A stretch of 59,188 nt of DNA from JBFHDX01 sp041584475 (GCA_041584475.1 JBFHDX010000008.1:1-59188); one strand, 5' to 3'; positions 18,177-27,313 are shown, counted from the stretch's first letter. Notes: a model not told the origin generated them from the sequence alone. Program-made: numbers and translations.

Positions 18177-18192
18177 GGTCCGATATCGGACC
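18177..18192. repeat. Perfect 16-bp palindrome
   Basis: GGTCCGAT is followed directly by its reverse complement ATCGGACC. It lies about 190 bases upstream of the AEP importer ATPase gene and close to the right edge of the lower-GC insert. It could be an operator or a scar of integration. The AGCGGACACC motif follows at 18196-18205. Confidence 0.5.
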
Positions 18193-18378
18193 GAAAGCGG
18201 ACACCAGCTCCTGAAACGCGGACGTCACGGCGACCGTCGCGGCCGAAATCAGCGCGTGGACGCCGACACGGACCGGGTTCTGTTGCCGCCGCCCAGTGCG
18301 TTGGGGCATAGTCGGAACGGGCGCGGGACAACGTGAGGCGAGGCTCGCCCCCGCGCCCCGGGGAGCGCTGGAGGAACC

Positions 18379-19515
18379 GTGTCGACGACTACCAGGACGC
18401 TGGTCAGGGAGGCGCCTACGGCAGCGGCCGAGGGCGGCGCCGCTCCGTACCTGCGGATCGTCGACATCACCAAGAACTTCGGCGACTTCACCGCCCTGGA
18501 CAGCGTCTCGATCGACATTCACGACGGCGAGTTCGTCTGCTTCCTCGGCCCGTCGGGCTGCGGCAAGACGACGCTGCTGCGCGCGATCGCGGGGCTCGAC
18601 ATCCAGACCTACGGACGGATAGAGCAGGCCGGCCGCGACATCTCCGCCCTGCCGCCGTCGGAGCGCGATTTCGGCATCGTCTTCCAGTCCTACGCGCTGT
18701 TTCCGAACCTGACCGTCACGCGCAACGTCGGCTACGGGCTGGAGAACCGCAAGCTGCCGCGCAGCGACATCGCCGGACGCGTGCGCGAACTGCTGCAGCT
18801 GGTCGGCCTCGAGGGCCAGGACGACAAATATCCCGCGCAGCTGTCGGGCGGGCAGCAGCAGCGCGTCGCGCTCGCCCGCGCGCTCGCAACGTCGCCGGGC
18901 CTGCTGCTGCTCGACGAGCCGCTGTCGGCGCTCGACGCCCGGGTCCGGGTGCGGCTGCGGCACGAGATCCGCCAGCTGCAGAACCGGCTCGGCGTGACGA
19001 CGATCATGGTGACGCACGACCAGGAAGAGGCGCTGACCATGGCCGACCGCATCGTCGTCATGAACCACGGCGTCATCGAGCAGGTCGGCACGCCCGAGGA
19101 GATCTACCGCAGTCCGGCGACGGCCTTCGTCGCCGACTTCATCGGCACCATGAACTTCGCCCCGGGGGCGCTCGTCGAAGACGGCCTGGTGCGCATCGGC
19201 AAGATCTCGCTGGCCTGCGCGAGCGACGGCTTCGCCGCCGGCGACAGGGTGCAGGTGTCGATCCGACCCGAGGATATCGTAGCCCGCGACGTCCGTGCCG
19301 GGCAGCCCAACGCGTTCGTCGCGACGGTCGGGCATCTAGAGTTTCTCGGATCGTCGGTGCGCGTCGAGCTGGCGGGCGCGGACCTCGGCGATGCACACCT
19401 GACCGCCAGCCTGTCCGTCAACCTGATGCGCGAGCTGCAGCTCGAGCCCGGACACGCGGTCACCGTGCGCGTGCCCGCCGAGCGCATCCGGCTCTACGCC
19501 GCGGCGCGGGGCTAG
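18379..19515 (+). CDS. phnT: 2-aminoethylphosphonate-type ABC transporter ATP-binding protein (PhnT-like)
   Basis: A 378-residue ATPase starting at GTG 18379 with GGAGGA six bases upstream. It shows Walker A GPSGCGKTT (57-65), Q-loop VFQSYALFPNL, signature LSGGQQQRVALARAL, Walker B LLLLDEPLSALD and switch MVTHDQEEALTM. The C-terminal about 110 residues are a TOBE-like regulatory domain with VSIRPEDIV. This is the class that pairs with fused ThiP/FbpB-type permeases, and it lies three bases before the permease gene. Together with PhnS-like protein it would import 2-aminoethylphosphonate; an iron or polyamine ligand cannot be excluded from this gene alone. Confidence 0.85.
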   Translation: MSTTTRTLVREAPTAAAEGGAAPYLRIVDITKNFGDFTALDSVSIDIHDGEFVCFLGPSGCGKTTLLRAIAGLDIQTYGRIEQAGRDISALPPSERDFGIVFQSYALFPNLTVTRNVGYGLENRKLPRSDIAGRVRELLQLVGLEGQDDKYPAQLSGGQQQRVALARALATSPGLLLLDEPLSALDARVRVRLRHEIRQLQNRLGVTTIMVTHDQEEALTMADRIVVMNHGVIEQVGTPEEIYRSPATAFVADFIGTMNFAPGALVEDGLVRIGKISLACASDGFAAGDRVQVSIRPEDIVARDVRAGQPNAFVATVGHLEFLGSSVRVELAGADLGDAHLTASLSVNLMRELQLEPGHAVTVRVPAERIRLYAAARG

Positions 19516-19518
19516 GCC

Positions 19519-21522
19519 ATGGCCGAGGCCGTCGCCGTCGCCCGCATCCCGGTCCGCGCACGGCTCAGCCGCGACGACCTGATCATGCGTGGCGCCATGG
19601 TCGTGATCGGCCTGCTTCTGCTCGTCGTTATCGTGCTGCCGCTCTATGCGATGCTGTCGAAATCGTTCGAGACCTACCGCTTCCGGTTCGACGGCATCGA
19701 ATTCCAGGTCGATCGCGGCGACGGCTGGAGCGAAACGCTGAACGCCGAGGAGCTGGCCGACGAGCTCGGCCTCCTGACGCCCGAACAGCTGGTCACGTCG
19801 AGCGGTGGTCGGTTCCAGGCAACCCGCCTGTTCCCCGATTTCAGCTTTCGCGCACCGACGCTGTACCGGATCCGCAACCGCGAGGCCGGCGTCGCCGGCT
19901 TCATGTTCGAGGGCGGGCCGGTCGCGCACGGCGACTGGGTCGAACTGACGAGCAACCAGTTCCGGCGGGTGCAGATCCGCCCGGCGAAGGCGACCGGGCT
20001 GGGGAACTATCGCGCCTATTTCGCGACGCCGGCCCTGTTCTACTCGATCTACAATTCGCTGTTCATCGCGGTGACGACGACGATCATCGTCATCGGCCTC
20101 GCCTTCTTCTACGCCTACGCGCTGACGCGCACCTGCATGCGCTGGAAGGGGCTGTTCCGGGCGGCCGCGCTGATCCCCATCCTGGCGCCGTCGCTGTTGC
20201 CCGCGATCTCGCTGGTCTACCTGTTCGGCAACCAGGGCATCCTCAAGGAGCTGCTGTTCGGTAACACGATCTATGGACCGATCGGCATCGTCATCGGCTC
20301 CGCCTTCTGGACCTTCCCGCACGCCCTGATGATCCTGGTCACGGCGCTGTCGCTCGCCGATGCGCGGCTCTACGAGGCGGCGCAGGCGCTGCGCACGAGC
20401 CGGCTGCGGACGTTCCTGACGGTAACGCTACCGGGCGCGAAATACGGGCTGATCAGCGCGACCTTCGTCGTCTTCACGCTGGTCATCACCGATTTCGGCG
20501 TGCCCAAGGTGATCGGCGGGCAGTACAACGTGCTCGCCACCGACATCTACAAGCAGGTGATCGGCCAGCAGAACTTCCAGATGGGTGCCGTGGTCTCGGT
20601 GGTGCTGTTGATCCCGGCGGTGATCGCCTTCGTCGTCGACCGGCTGGTGCAGCGCCGGCAGGTGGCGCTGCTGTCGGCACGCGCCGTGCCGCTGCAGCCG
20701 AAGCCGAACCGACGCATCGATGCGCTGATGACGCTCTATTGCGGCGCCGTCGGCGTGGTCATCGTCGGCATACTGGGCATGGCGTTCTACGCGTCGCTGA
20801 TCCGGTTCTGGCCGTACGACCTCTCGTTCTCGCTGAAGAACTACAATTTCGACGTCATGGACGGCGGCGGCTGGGAGGCGTACGGCAACTCGATCCGCAT
20901 GGCGCTCTATACCGCGATCTTCGGCACCATCATCGTCTTCGCCGGCGCCTATCTCGTCGAGAAGGGCCGCGGTTTCCGGCTCGGCCGCGCGGCGATCCAG
21001 TTCCTCGCCATCCTGCCGATGGCCGTTCCCGGCATGGTCCTCGGCCTCGCCTACATCTTCTTCTTCAACCACCCGGACAACCCGCTGAACTTCATCTACG
21101 GCAGCATGGCGATCCTGGTGCTGTGCACGATCACCCACTTCTACACGGTGAGCCACCTGACCGCGGCGACCGCGCTGAAGCAGATGGACCCCGAGTTCGA
21201 GGCCGTGTCGGCCTCGCTCAAGACGCCGTTCTACCGAACCTTCGCGCGCGTCACCGTGCCGGTCTGCATGCCGGCGATCCTCGACGTCTCGATCTACCTG
21301 TTCGTCAACGCCATGACGACGGTCTCGGCGGTCGTCTTCCTCTATTCCACCGACACCATGCTGGCTTCGGTGGCGGTCCTCAACATGGACGATGCCGGCG
21401 ACATCGCGCCGGCCGCGGCGATGGCAATGATGATCGTCTACACCTCGGCCGCGGTGCGGCTGGCGCATGCGGTGCTGACGCGCGGCCTGCACCGGCGCAC
21501 CCAGGCGTGGCGCGCGCGCTGA
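19519..21522 (+). CDS. phnV: 2-aminoethylphosphonate-type ABC transporter fused permease (PhnV-like)
   Basis: A 667-residue inner-membrane protein with two MetI-like permease halves in one chain, each with an EAA-type loop (YEAAQALRTSRLRTFLTVTL in the first; FEAVSASLKTPFYRTFARVT in the second), as in ThiP, FbpB and PhnV. About 12 membrane helices are visible. Between the first helix (about 31-48) and the second (about 175-200) there is an unusually long periplasmic segment of roughly 110 residues, rich in aromatic and charged residues. It starts three bases after the ATPase stop and is followed 22 bases later by the phosphonate monoester hydrolase gene, so the three form one operon. Confidence 0.87.
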   Translation: MAEAVAVARIPVRARLSRDDLIMRGAMVVIGLLLLVVIVLPLYAMLSKSFETYRFRFDGIEFQVDRGDGWSETLNAEELADELGLLTPEQLVTSSGGRFQATRLFPDFSFRAPTLYRIRNREAGVAGFMFEGGPVAHGDWVELTSNQFRRVQIRPAKATGLGNYRAYFATPALFYSIYNSLFIAVTTTIIVIGLAFFYAYALTRTCMRWKGLFRAAALIPILAPSLLPAISLVYLFGNQGILKELLFGNTIYGPIGIVIGSAFWTFPHALMILVTALSLADARLYEAAQALRTSRLRTFLTVTLPGAKYGLISATFVVFTLVITDFGVPKVIGGQYNVLATDIYKQVIGQQNFQMGAVVSVVLLIPAVIAFVVDRLVQRRQVALLSARAVPLQPKPNRRIDALMTLYCGAVGVVIVGILGMAFYASLIRFWPYDLSFSLKNYNFDVMDGGGWEAYGNSIRMALYTAIFGTIIVFAGAYLVEKGRGFRLGRAAIQFLAILPMAVPGMVLGLAYIFFFNHPDNPLNFIYGSMAILVLCTITHFYTVSHLTAATALKQMDPEFEAVSASLKTPFYRTFARVTVPVCMPAILDVSIYLFVNAMTTVSAVVFLYSTDTMLASVAVLNMDDAGDIAPAAAMAMMIVYTSAAVRLAHAVLTRGLHRRTQAWRAR

Positions 21523-21543
21523 GCGGAGGGCGAGGCGACGGGC

Positions 21544-23103
21544 ATGGCGGCGGCAGATCGGGGCAACATCCTGTTCGTCACGCTCGATCAGTGGCGCGGC
21601 GATTGCCTTTCCGCGGCTGGCCACCCGTGCCTGCGCACACCGCATCTCGACGCGCTGGCGGCGGACGGCGTGCTGTTCCTCAACCACTTCGCGCAGGCGA
21701 GCCCGTGCGGCCCGGCGCGGGCCTCGCTCTATACCGGCATGTACCTGCAGAACCACCGCTCGGGACGCAACGGCGTGCCGCTCGACGCGCGGCACGGCAC
21801 CGTCGCGCTCGAAGCCCGCAAGGCAGGCTACGACCCGGTGCTGTTCGGCTACACCGACACCGCGCCCGACCCGCGCGGGCGCGCGCCCGACGACCCGGCG
21901 TTCGCGACCTACGAGGGCGTGCTGCCGGGCATGCGCGAGGTGCTTCGCCTGACCGACGATCTGGGACCCTGGCTGGCGTGGCTCCGTTCGCACGGCCACC
22001 CCGTACCGGCGGACGACGCACCGCATCTGGACGTCTATCGGCCGGTCGCCGACCATGCCGGGGAAGGCGCGGCGCCGACCACCTATCCCGCCGCGCACAG
22101 CCACGCCGCGTTCCTCACCGACAGCGTCCTGCAGTACCTCGAGCACAATGCCCGCGCACCCTGGTTCGTGCACGTTTCGTACTGGCAGCCGCACCCGCCC
22201 TTCGTCGCGCCGGAGCCGTACAATGCCCGCTATGCGACCGCTGACGTGCCGCCGCCACGGCGGGCGGCGACGGCAGCGGCGGAATCCGCGCAGCATCCCT
22301 TCACCGCCTGGCGGCTGGGGCGGCTGCGCGGACGCCAGTGGACGGCCGGCGCCGAGATCTGCCCGACGACGATGACGGACGCGGCGACGGCGCAGCTGCG
22401 GGCCGTCTATTACGGCATGATCAACGAGGTCGAGGACAATCTCGCCCGGCTGCTCGACTGGCTGAAGGCGCGCGGCCAGTACGACGCCACGCTGATCGTC
22501 GTGACGTCGGACCATGGCGAGCAGCTGGGCGATCACTGGATGCTCGGCAAGGAGAGCTATTTCGACGAGACCTTCCACGTGCCGCTGATCGTGCGGGACC
22601 CGCGGCCGGCCGCGGACGCGGCGCGCGGCCGCCGGGTCGACGCGTTCACCGAGAGCGTCGACGTCATGCCGACGATCCTCGACTGGATCGGGCTCGATGC
22701 GCCGCGGCAGTGCGACGGCCACTCGCTGGTGCCGTGGCTGCACGGCGAATCCCCCGCGGGCTGGCGCGACGCCGCCCACTGGGAATTCGACTTCCGCGAC
22801 CTCGTCGGCCAGGAGCCCGAGCGCGCGCTCGGCCTGCACAGCGACGAATGCCAGCTCGGCGCGATCCGGGACGAGCGCTACAAATACGTCCATTTCGCAG
22901 CTCTCCCGCCGCTGTTCTTCGATCTTGAGCGCGACCCCGACCAGCTGGTCGACCGCGCGGGCGATCCCGACTACGCGCCGCTCGTGCTGCGCTATGCCCA
23001 GAAGATGCTGTCGTGGCGCATGATGAACGACGAGCGGACGCTGACCCATCTGCACATCGGCGGCGGCGTCTTCGAGCGGGCCGACGCGCGGCGGCCGGTT
23101 TGA
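21544..23103 (+). CDS. Phosphonate monoester hydrolase / phosphodiesterase (alkaline phosphatase superfamily)
   Basis: A 519-residue cytosolic hydrolase. It has the sulfatase-type nucleophile motif PCGPARASL with Cys55 as the formylglycine precursor, the metal-binding Asp of LFVTLDQW (Asp15) and SDHGEQLGDHW in the C-terminal half. The late segments VHFAALPPLFFDL and AQKMLSWRMMNDERTLTH are the ones I know from the Rhizobium and Burkholderia phosphonate monoester hydrolases, so this is not an ordinary sulfatase. These enzymes cleave phosphonate monoesters and phosphodiesters. A separate formylglycine-generating enzyme is needed and is not in this window. It is the last gene of the phnTV operon and supports the phosphonate assignment. 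Confidence 0.9.
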   Translation: MAAADRGNILFVTLDQWRGDCLSAAGHPCLRTPHLDALAADGVLFLNHFAQASPCGPARASLYTGMYLQNHRSGRNGVPLDARHGTVALEARKAGYDPVLFGYTDTAPDPRGRAPDDPAFATYEGVLPGMREVLRLTDDLGPWLAWLRSHGHPVPADDAPHLDVYRPVADHAGEGAAPTTYPAAHSHAAFLTDSVLQYLEHNARAPWFVHVSYWQPHPPFVAPEPYNARYATADVPPPRRAATAAAESAQHPFTAWRLGRLRGRQWTAGAEICPTTMTDAATAQLRAVYYGMINEVEDNLARLLDWLKARGQYDATLIVVTSDHGEQLGDHWMLGKESYFDETFHVPLIVRDPRPAADAARGRRVDAFTESVDVMPTILDWIGLDAPRQCDGHSLVPWLHGESPAGWRDAAHWEFDFRDLVGQEPERALGLHSDECQLGAIRDERYKYVHFAALPPLFFDLERDPDQLVDRAGDPDYAPLVLRYAQKMLSWRMMNDERTLTHLHIGGGVFERADARRPV

Positions 23104-23134
23104 GCGAGAGACACCAGAGGACGAAGTCAGAACG

Positions 23135-24022
23135 ATGAGCTACGACCTATACTTCATGCCCAATGACCGGCTGACAAGGGAAGCATTCGAGACCTATTTC
23201 TCCAATAGGCCCTGGTACGAGCAGGAGGAGCGGCAGATTTGGTACGGGAACGAGGATACCGGCGTCTATTTTTGTTTTGATTGGCTGGATGACGAAAAGG
23301 ATAGTGAGAATCCGGATGAGGCGAGCGCAGCGGTCAGTTTCAATCTCAATTATATTCGCCCGCCATTCTTTGGCCTGGAAGCGGAACCCGAGATCAGGGC
23401 CTTCGTGAACCATTTCGGCCTGCAAGTGTCCGACCCCCAGACACACGGAATGGGCGACGGGCTATATTCGACGGAAGGCTTCCTGCGCGGTTGGAATCAC
23501 GGAAACCGGATCGGCATTGAAAGCGTCACACGCGAACACGGCCGGGAGCAGTTCCACTGGCTTCCGGAAGCGGAACTTACGCGTATTTGGCGTTGGAATC
23601 TCGCGCGGCGCGACCTTCAGGACCGGCTCGGAGAATCCGTGTTCGTTCCAAGCATCATGCTCGCAAGCGCCGAAACTGGTCTGCAAAGCTTTGTGGCATG
23701 GATTGACGCAATTCCGGCCGCGGTCCCAAAGGTGGACGCTGCAATCATTCCGCGCCAGGAATGTGCACCCAGGCGTTTCTTTGTCCGCCGCCCCGACATG
23801 GTCGTGGCGTTTTGGGAGGCGGTTGTGCAGGGGCTGCCGGGGTTTGCCCATAAGGGTGGAGACCCGGAATACTGGCTACTGGAATATGTTGGGGCGCCGC
23901 CTCCCGAGGTCGTGAACTGGGTGCGCGGACTTTCGGAAAGCGCGGACTATCTCACGAGAAGCGCCGTGCCGATGGACCGGGTTTTGCCCGCCGAGCTTCT
24001 CCGCGACGTCAAAGGCGCCTGA
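23135..24022 (+). CDS. Hypothetical protein, MSYDLYF-type N-terminus
   Basis: A 295-residue soluble protein with no signal peptide or membrane segment, rich in Trp, Phe and acidic residues (MSYDLYFMPNDRLT at the start; FEAYF-like and RPWYEQEERQIWYGNED soon after). Such MSYDLYF starts occur in uncharacterised bacterial proteins, some in polymorphic-toxin or immunity neighbourhoods, but I cannot name a domain. The G+C is markedly lower than neighbours (31 of 60 bases in 23221-23280). It sits between the phosphonate monoester hydrolase and the glycerophosphodiesterase on the same strand, 31 and 7 bases from them, so it may be cotranscribed with them. Confidence 0.7.
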   Translation: MSYDLYFMPNDRLTREAFETYFSNRPWYEQEERQIWYGNEDTGVYFCFDWLDDEKDSENPDEASAAVSFNLNYIRPPFFGLEAEPEIRAFVNHFGLQVSDPQTHGMGDGLYSTEGFLRGWNHGNRIGIESVTREHGREQFHWLPEAELTRIWRWNLARRDLQDRLGESVFVPSIMLASAETGLQSFVAWIDAIPAAVPKVDAAIIPRQECAPRRFFVRRPDMVVAFWEAVVQGLPGFAHKGGDPEYWLLEYVGAPPPEVVNWVRGLSESADYLTRSAVPMDRVLPAELLRDVKGA

Positions 24023-24029
24023 CAACCCA

Positions 24030-24773
24030 ATGCTCAACCCGCAGCCGCCCCGCCTGCCGCCGGTCATCGGCCATCGCGGCGCCAAGGGCCACGCGCCCGA
24101 GAATACGATCGCCGGCCTGCGCAAGGCGCACGCGCTGGGTGCCCGCTGGGTCGAGTTCGACGTCAAGCTGACGGCGGACGGCGAGCCGATCCTGATGCAC
24201 GACGACACGCTGAAGCGGACGACGGACGGCCGCGGCGCGGTCGCCGACAGGACGCTGGCGGAGATCCGGGCGCTCGACGCCGGACGCTGGTTCTCGCCCG
24301 CTTTCGCCGGCGAGCGCGTACCGACTCTGGACGAGGCGATGGCGTTCCTCGCGGCCAACGCCATGGGCGCCAACGTCGAGATCAAGCCGTGCCCGGGGCG
24401 CGAGGTCGAGACCGGTGCGCTGGTCGCGCGCAGCCTGGCCGGGCGCTGGGCGGGCATGGCGCTGCCGCCGTTCCTTTCCAGCTTCTCGGCGGCATCGCTC
24501 GCGGCGGCGCGCGACGCGGCGCCCGATATCCCGCGGGGTCTGCTCGCCGAGAGGTTCGCGTCCGATTGGGGCGCCCGGCTCGCCGATCTCGGTTGCGCCA
24601 CCTTCCACATGCTCGACCGGCGCATCACCGAGGACCGCGTCCGCGCCGTTCGCCAGGCCGGCTATCGGCTTCTCGCCTACACGGTCAACGACGCGGCGCG
24701 TGCCCGCTCGCTGCTGTCGTGGGGCGTCGAGGCGATCATCACCGACTACCCCGAACGCATCGCCGGGGGCTGA
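24030..24773 (+). CDS. ugpQ: Glycerophosphodiester phosphodiesterase (UgpQ-like)
   Basis: A 247-residue cytosolic GDPD-family enzyme. The catalytic signature GHRGAKGHAPENT is at residues 14-26, followed by WVEFDVKLTADGEPILMHDDTL (a shorter part: VEFDVKLT and HDDTL) carrying the metal ligands, and NVEIKPCPG with the third acidic ligand. It ends with the barrel strand YTVND and GVEAIITDYP. It hydrolyses glycerophosphodiesters to sn-glycerol 3-phosphate plus an alcohol, releasing phosphorus from membrane-lipid breakdown products. No signal peptide is seen, so it is UgpQ-like rather than GlpQ-like. Its position after phosphonate genes fits phosphorus scavenging. It converges with the phnE gene downstream. 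Confidence 0.92.
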   Translation: MLNPQPPRLPPVIGHRGAKGHAPENTIAGLRKAHALGARWVEFDVKLTADGEPILMHDDTLKRTTDGRGAVADRTLAEIRALDAGRWFSPAFAGERVPTLDEAMAFLAANAMGANVEIKPCPGREVETGALVARSLAGRWAGMALPPFLSSFSAASLAAARDAAPDIPRGLLAERFASDWGARLADLGCATFHMLDRRITEDRVRAVRQAGYRLLAYTVNDAARARSLLSWGVEAIITDYPERIAGG

Positions 24774-24807
24774 GGTCCCGCAAGCCGGCAGCGTCGGCCC
24801 GCGCCCT

Positions 24808-25623
24808 TCAGATGATGGCGTGACGAACCTTCGCGGAGACCCACTCGCTTACCAGCACGGTGGCAAGGATGGCGAGCAGGATCACGGTGACCTGCGGCCA
24901 GGCGAGGATATTCTGCGAGGCTTGGAGTTCGACCCCAATCCCGCCGGCGCCGACGAGCCCAAGCACGGTGGACTCGCGGATATTGATGTCCCAACGGAAC
25001 ACCGAGATGCCGGCGAAGGCGGGCATAACCTGCGGCACGATCCCGTAGGCCATGACCTGCCAGCGCGAGGCGCCGGTCGCCTCGATCGCCTCGACCTGGT
25101 TGTGGTCGATTTCCTCGATCGCCTCGTAGAGCAGCTTGGCGCAGAAACCGATCGAGCGCAGGGCGATGGCGATAGTGCCGGCGAACACGCCGGGGCCGAT
25201 GATCGAGACCAGCAGCAGCGCCCAGATCAGCGAGTTGATCGAGCGCGACGAGACGATGATGAACAGCGCCACCGGCCGGACGAAATAGGCGCTGGGCGTG
25301 GTGTTGCGCGCCGCCAGGAAGGCGACTGGCACGGCCATGAACAGCGCCAGAACCGTGCCCAGCGTGGCGATGTTGATCGTGTCCCACAGCGGATCCCAGA
25401 TCCGCCAGATATATTCCCAGCGTGGTGGCACCATGCGGGTCGCAATATCATGGGCGATTCGCGGCGAATCCCAGACGAAGAACCACATCGTGTTGCCCGA
25501 GATGATCTGCCAGCAATAGACGAAGAGCGCTGTGCCGGTTAGCCAACCGGCCCAGATCGCAAGCTGCTTGCCGCGCTCGCGGCGCTGCCAGACCTTGACC
25601 CCCGCTTCCGCCCGGACCGGCAT
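24808..25623 (-). CDS. phnE: Phosphonate-type ABC transporter permease (second PhnE)
   Basis: A 271-residue permease with about six membrane helices and the PhnE-type EAA loop (VEAIEATGASRWQVMAYGIV) followed by QVMPAFAGISVFRWDINIRE, which is characteristic of PhnE. Its ATG overlaps the stop of the upstream permease by one base (TAATG). It is the last gene of a phnD-phnC-phnE-phnE operon. Two non-identical PhnE subunits per transporter are common in alphaproteobacteria and probably form a heterodimeric channel. Confidence 0.9.
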   Translation of the reverse strand: MPVRAEAGVKVWQRRERGKQLAIWAGWLTGTALFVYCWQIISGNTMWFFVWDSPRIAHDIATRMVPPRWEYIWRIWDPLWDTINIATLGTVLALFMAVPVAFLAARNTTPSAYFVRPVALFIIVSSRSINSLIWALLLVSIIGPGVFAGTIAIALRSIGFCAKLLYEAIEEIDHNQVEAIEATGASRWQVMAYGIVPQVMPAFAGISVFRWDINIRESTVLGLVGAGGIGVELQASQNILAWPQVTVILLAILATVLVSEWVSAKVRHAII

Positions 25624-26483
25624 TACTGCACCCGCGCGCGAATCTTGCTCGAGGTGTATTCGGCGAAAAATACGATGCCGATTATGATCAGAAGGATCGT
25701 GGCCGCGGTCGAATATTCATACCGGTCGAAGGCTGTGAGCAGTGTCGATCCAATGCCGCCGGCGCCGACGATGCCGACCACGGACGATTCGCGGAAATTG
25801 ATGTCGAGCCGGTAGAGCGAGAGACCAATCAGCCGCGGCATGACCTGTGGCTGGACGCCGTAATTGATCCACTGCAGCCAACGCGAGCCCGTCGCGCGGA
25901 CCGCTTCCGCTTGGCCGGGGTCCATCGACTCGATATCCTCCGCCAGCAGCTTCGAGAGGAAACCAATGGTGGCAAACGAAAGTGTCACCATACCGGCGAA
26001 CGGCCCGAAGCCGAACATCGCAACACAAAAAATCGCAATGATGACTTCCTGGAAGCTGCGGGAGACGGCAATGATCCCGCGACAGAGCAGATAGACGGGC
26101 AGCGGCGCGATATTGCGTGCCGCACCCAGGCCGATCGGAACGGAGATCAAGATTCCGATGACCGTCGATGTGACCGTCATCGTGAGGCTTTCGACAAGCC
26201 CATCACTGATATCGATTAATCGTTGACCCGCCAGCTCGTCGAATTGGCCCTCCGTGATCAACTTGTCGAATGGAAACGGTGGGAAAAACCCGCCGACAAA
26301 CTTCGCTCCCCTCGGCAGTCCCTCGTATACCCGCAGCCAGTTGACGTCCCCGAGGATCGAGAACCATGCGAGGACCAGATACCCGGCGGCGCCGGCAAGA
26401 AGTCCCCAGCGCAGCAATGGATTCGTGATGAATGGCGGTTTGCGCCATCGCCTTCCGGCCGCTCTCACGCCAACATCGGACAT
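25623..26483 (-). CDS. phnE: Phosphonate-type ABC transporter permease (first PhnE)
   Basis: A 286-residue permease with the PhnE signature AEAVRATGSRWLQWINYGVQ followed by PQVMPRLIGLSLYRLDINFR and ESSVVGIVGAGGIG. Between the first two membrane helices is a periplasmic stretch of about 55 residues. It starts two bases after the phnC stop. Its base composition is lower in G+C than its operon neighbours (29 of 60 bases in 26161-26220), a possible sign of separate origin of this subunit. It pairs with the downstream PhnE. Confidence 0.9.
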   Translation of the reverse strand: MSDVGVRAAGRRWRKPPFITNPLLRWGLLAGAAGYLVLAWFSILGDVNWLRVYEGLPRGAKFVGGFFPPFPFDKLITEGQFDELAGQRLIDISDGLVESLTMTVTSTVIGILISVPIGLGAARNIAPLPVYLLCRGIIAVSRSFQEVIIAIFCVAMFGFGPFAGMVTLSFATIGFLSKLLAEDIESMDPGQAEAVRATGSRWLQWINYGVQPQVMPRLIGLSLYRLDINFRESSVVGIVGAGGIGSTLLTAFDRYEYSTAATILLIIIGIVFFAEYTSSKIRARVQ

Positions 26484-26485
26484 CG

Positions 26486-27313
26486 CTAGGTCGTGCCCTC
26501 CAGCCGCTCCTCGTCGAGCGGTGCGCCGTCGTGCCCCCTTGCCTCGTCCAGATCCTTCTTGATCGTCGCGGTCCAGTCCTCCTCGCCGTAGATCTCGGTG
26601 AGCACACGCGGCGTCAGCCCGCTTGCGGGCCCGTCATAGACGACCTCGCCGAGCCGCAGGCCGACGATGCGCGGCACGAACATCTGCGCCAGCATGACGT
26701 CGTGGATGTTGATGATCGCCGCGAGATTGCGTTCTTTGCAGAGCTCGCAGATCAGCCGCATGATCTGTCGCGAGGTCTTGGGGTCGAGGCTCGCCGTCGG
26801 CTCGTCGACCAGCAGCAGCTGCGGATTCTGGATCAGCGCGCGGGCGATGCCGACGCGCTGGCGCTGGCCTCCGGAGAGCTCGTCCGCCCGCTTGTCGCAG
26901 AACTCCTCGAGCCCGACGCGGTCGAGCAGCCGGAAGGCCTCGTCGATGTCCGACTGGGGAAAGACGCGCAGCCAGCTACGCCAGAAACCGACATAGCCGA
27001 GCCGGCCCGACAGCACGTTCTCCATCACCGTCAGCCGTTCGACCAGGGCATATTCCTGGAAGATCATGCCCATCTGCCGGCGCGCCCGGCGCAGCCTCGC
27101 GGCGCCGAGGGCGGTAATGTCCTCTCCGTCAAGAATGGCCCGGCCGCCGGTCGGCTCGACCAGCCGATTGATGCAGCGGATCAGCGTGCTCTTGCCGGCG
27201 CCGGAGGGGCCGATAAGGGCCATCACCTGCCCTTTCGGCACCTCCAGATCGACGCCCTTCAGGGCCTCGTCACCGGTCGGATAACGCTTGCTAAGTCCCT
27301 CGAGACGTAGCAT
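26486..27313 (-). CDS. phnC: Phosphonate-type ABC transporter ATP-binding protein (PhnC)
   Basis: A 275-residue ATPase with Walker A GPSGAGKSTL, the Q-loop IFQEYALVERLTVMENVLSG typical of PhnC, signature LSGGQRQRVGIARAL, Walker B LLLVDEPTASLD and a His-switch in NIHDVMLAQ. No TOBE domain is present, as expected for PhnC. It lies between phnD (six-base gap) and phnE (two-base gap). It drives import of phosphonates, phosphite or related anions depending on the binding protein. Confidence 0.93.
   Translation of the reverse strand: MLRLEGLSKRYPTGDEALKGVDLEVPKGQVMALIGPSGAGKSTLIRCINRLVEPTGGRAILDGEDITALGAARLRRARRQMGMIFQEYALVERLTVMENVLSGRLGYVGFWRSWLRVFPQSDIDEAFRLLDRVGLEEFCDKRADELSGGQRQRVGIARALIQNPQLLLVDEPTASLDPKTSRQIMRLICELCKERNLAAIINIHDVMLAQMFVPRIVGLRLGEVVYDGPASGLTPRVLTEIYGEEDWTATIKKDLDEARGHDGAPLDEERLEGTT

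Noticed and set aside
20428..23055. 875-codon open frame antisense to phnV and the phosphonate monoester hydrolase
   Set aside because: Composition is dominated by Arg, His, Gln and Asp with no recognisable motif, while both plus-strand genes have catalytic signatures and ribosome sites.
21544..23103. Arylsulfatase call for the formylglycine-type hydrolase
   Set aside because: The C-terminal segments match phosphonate monoester hydrolases and the neighbours are phosphonate transport genes.
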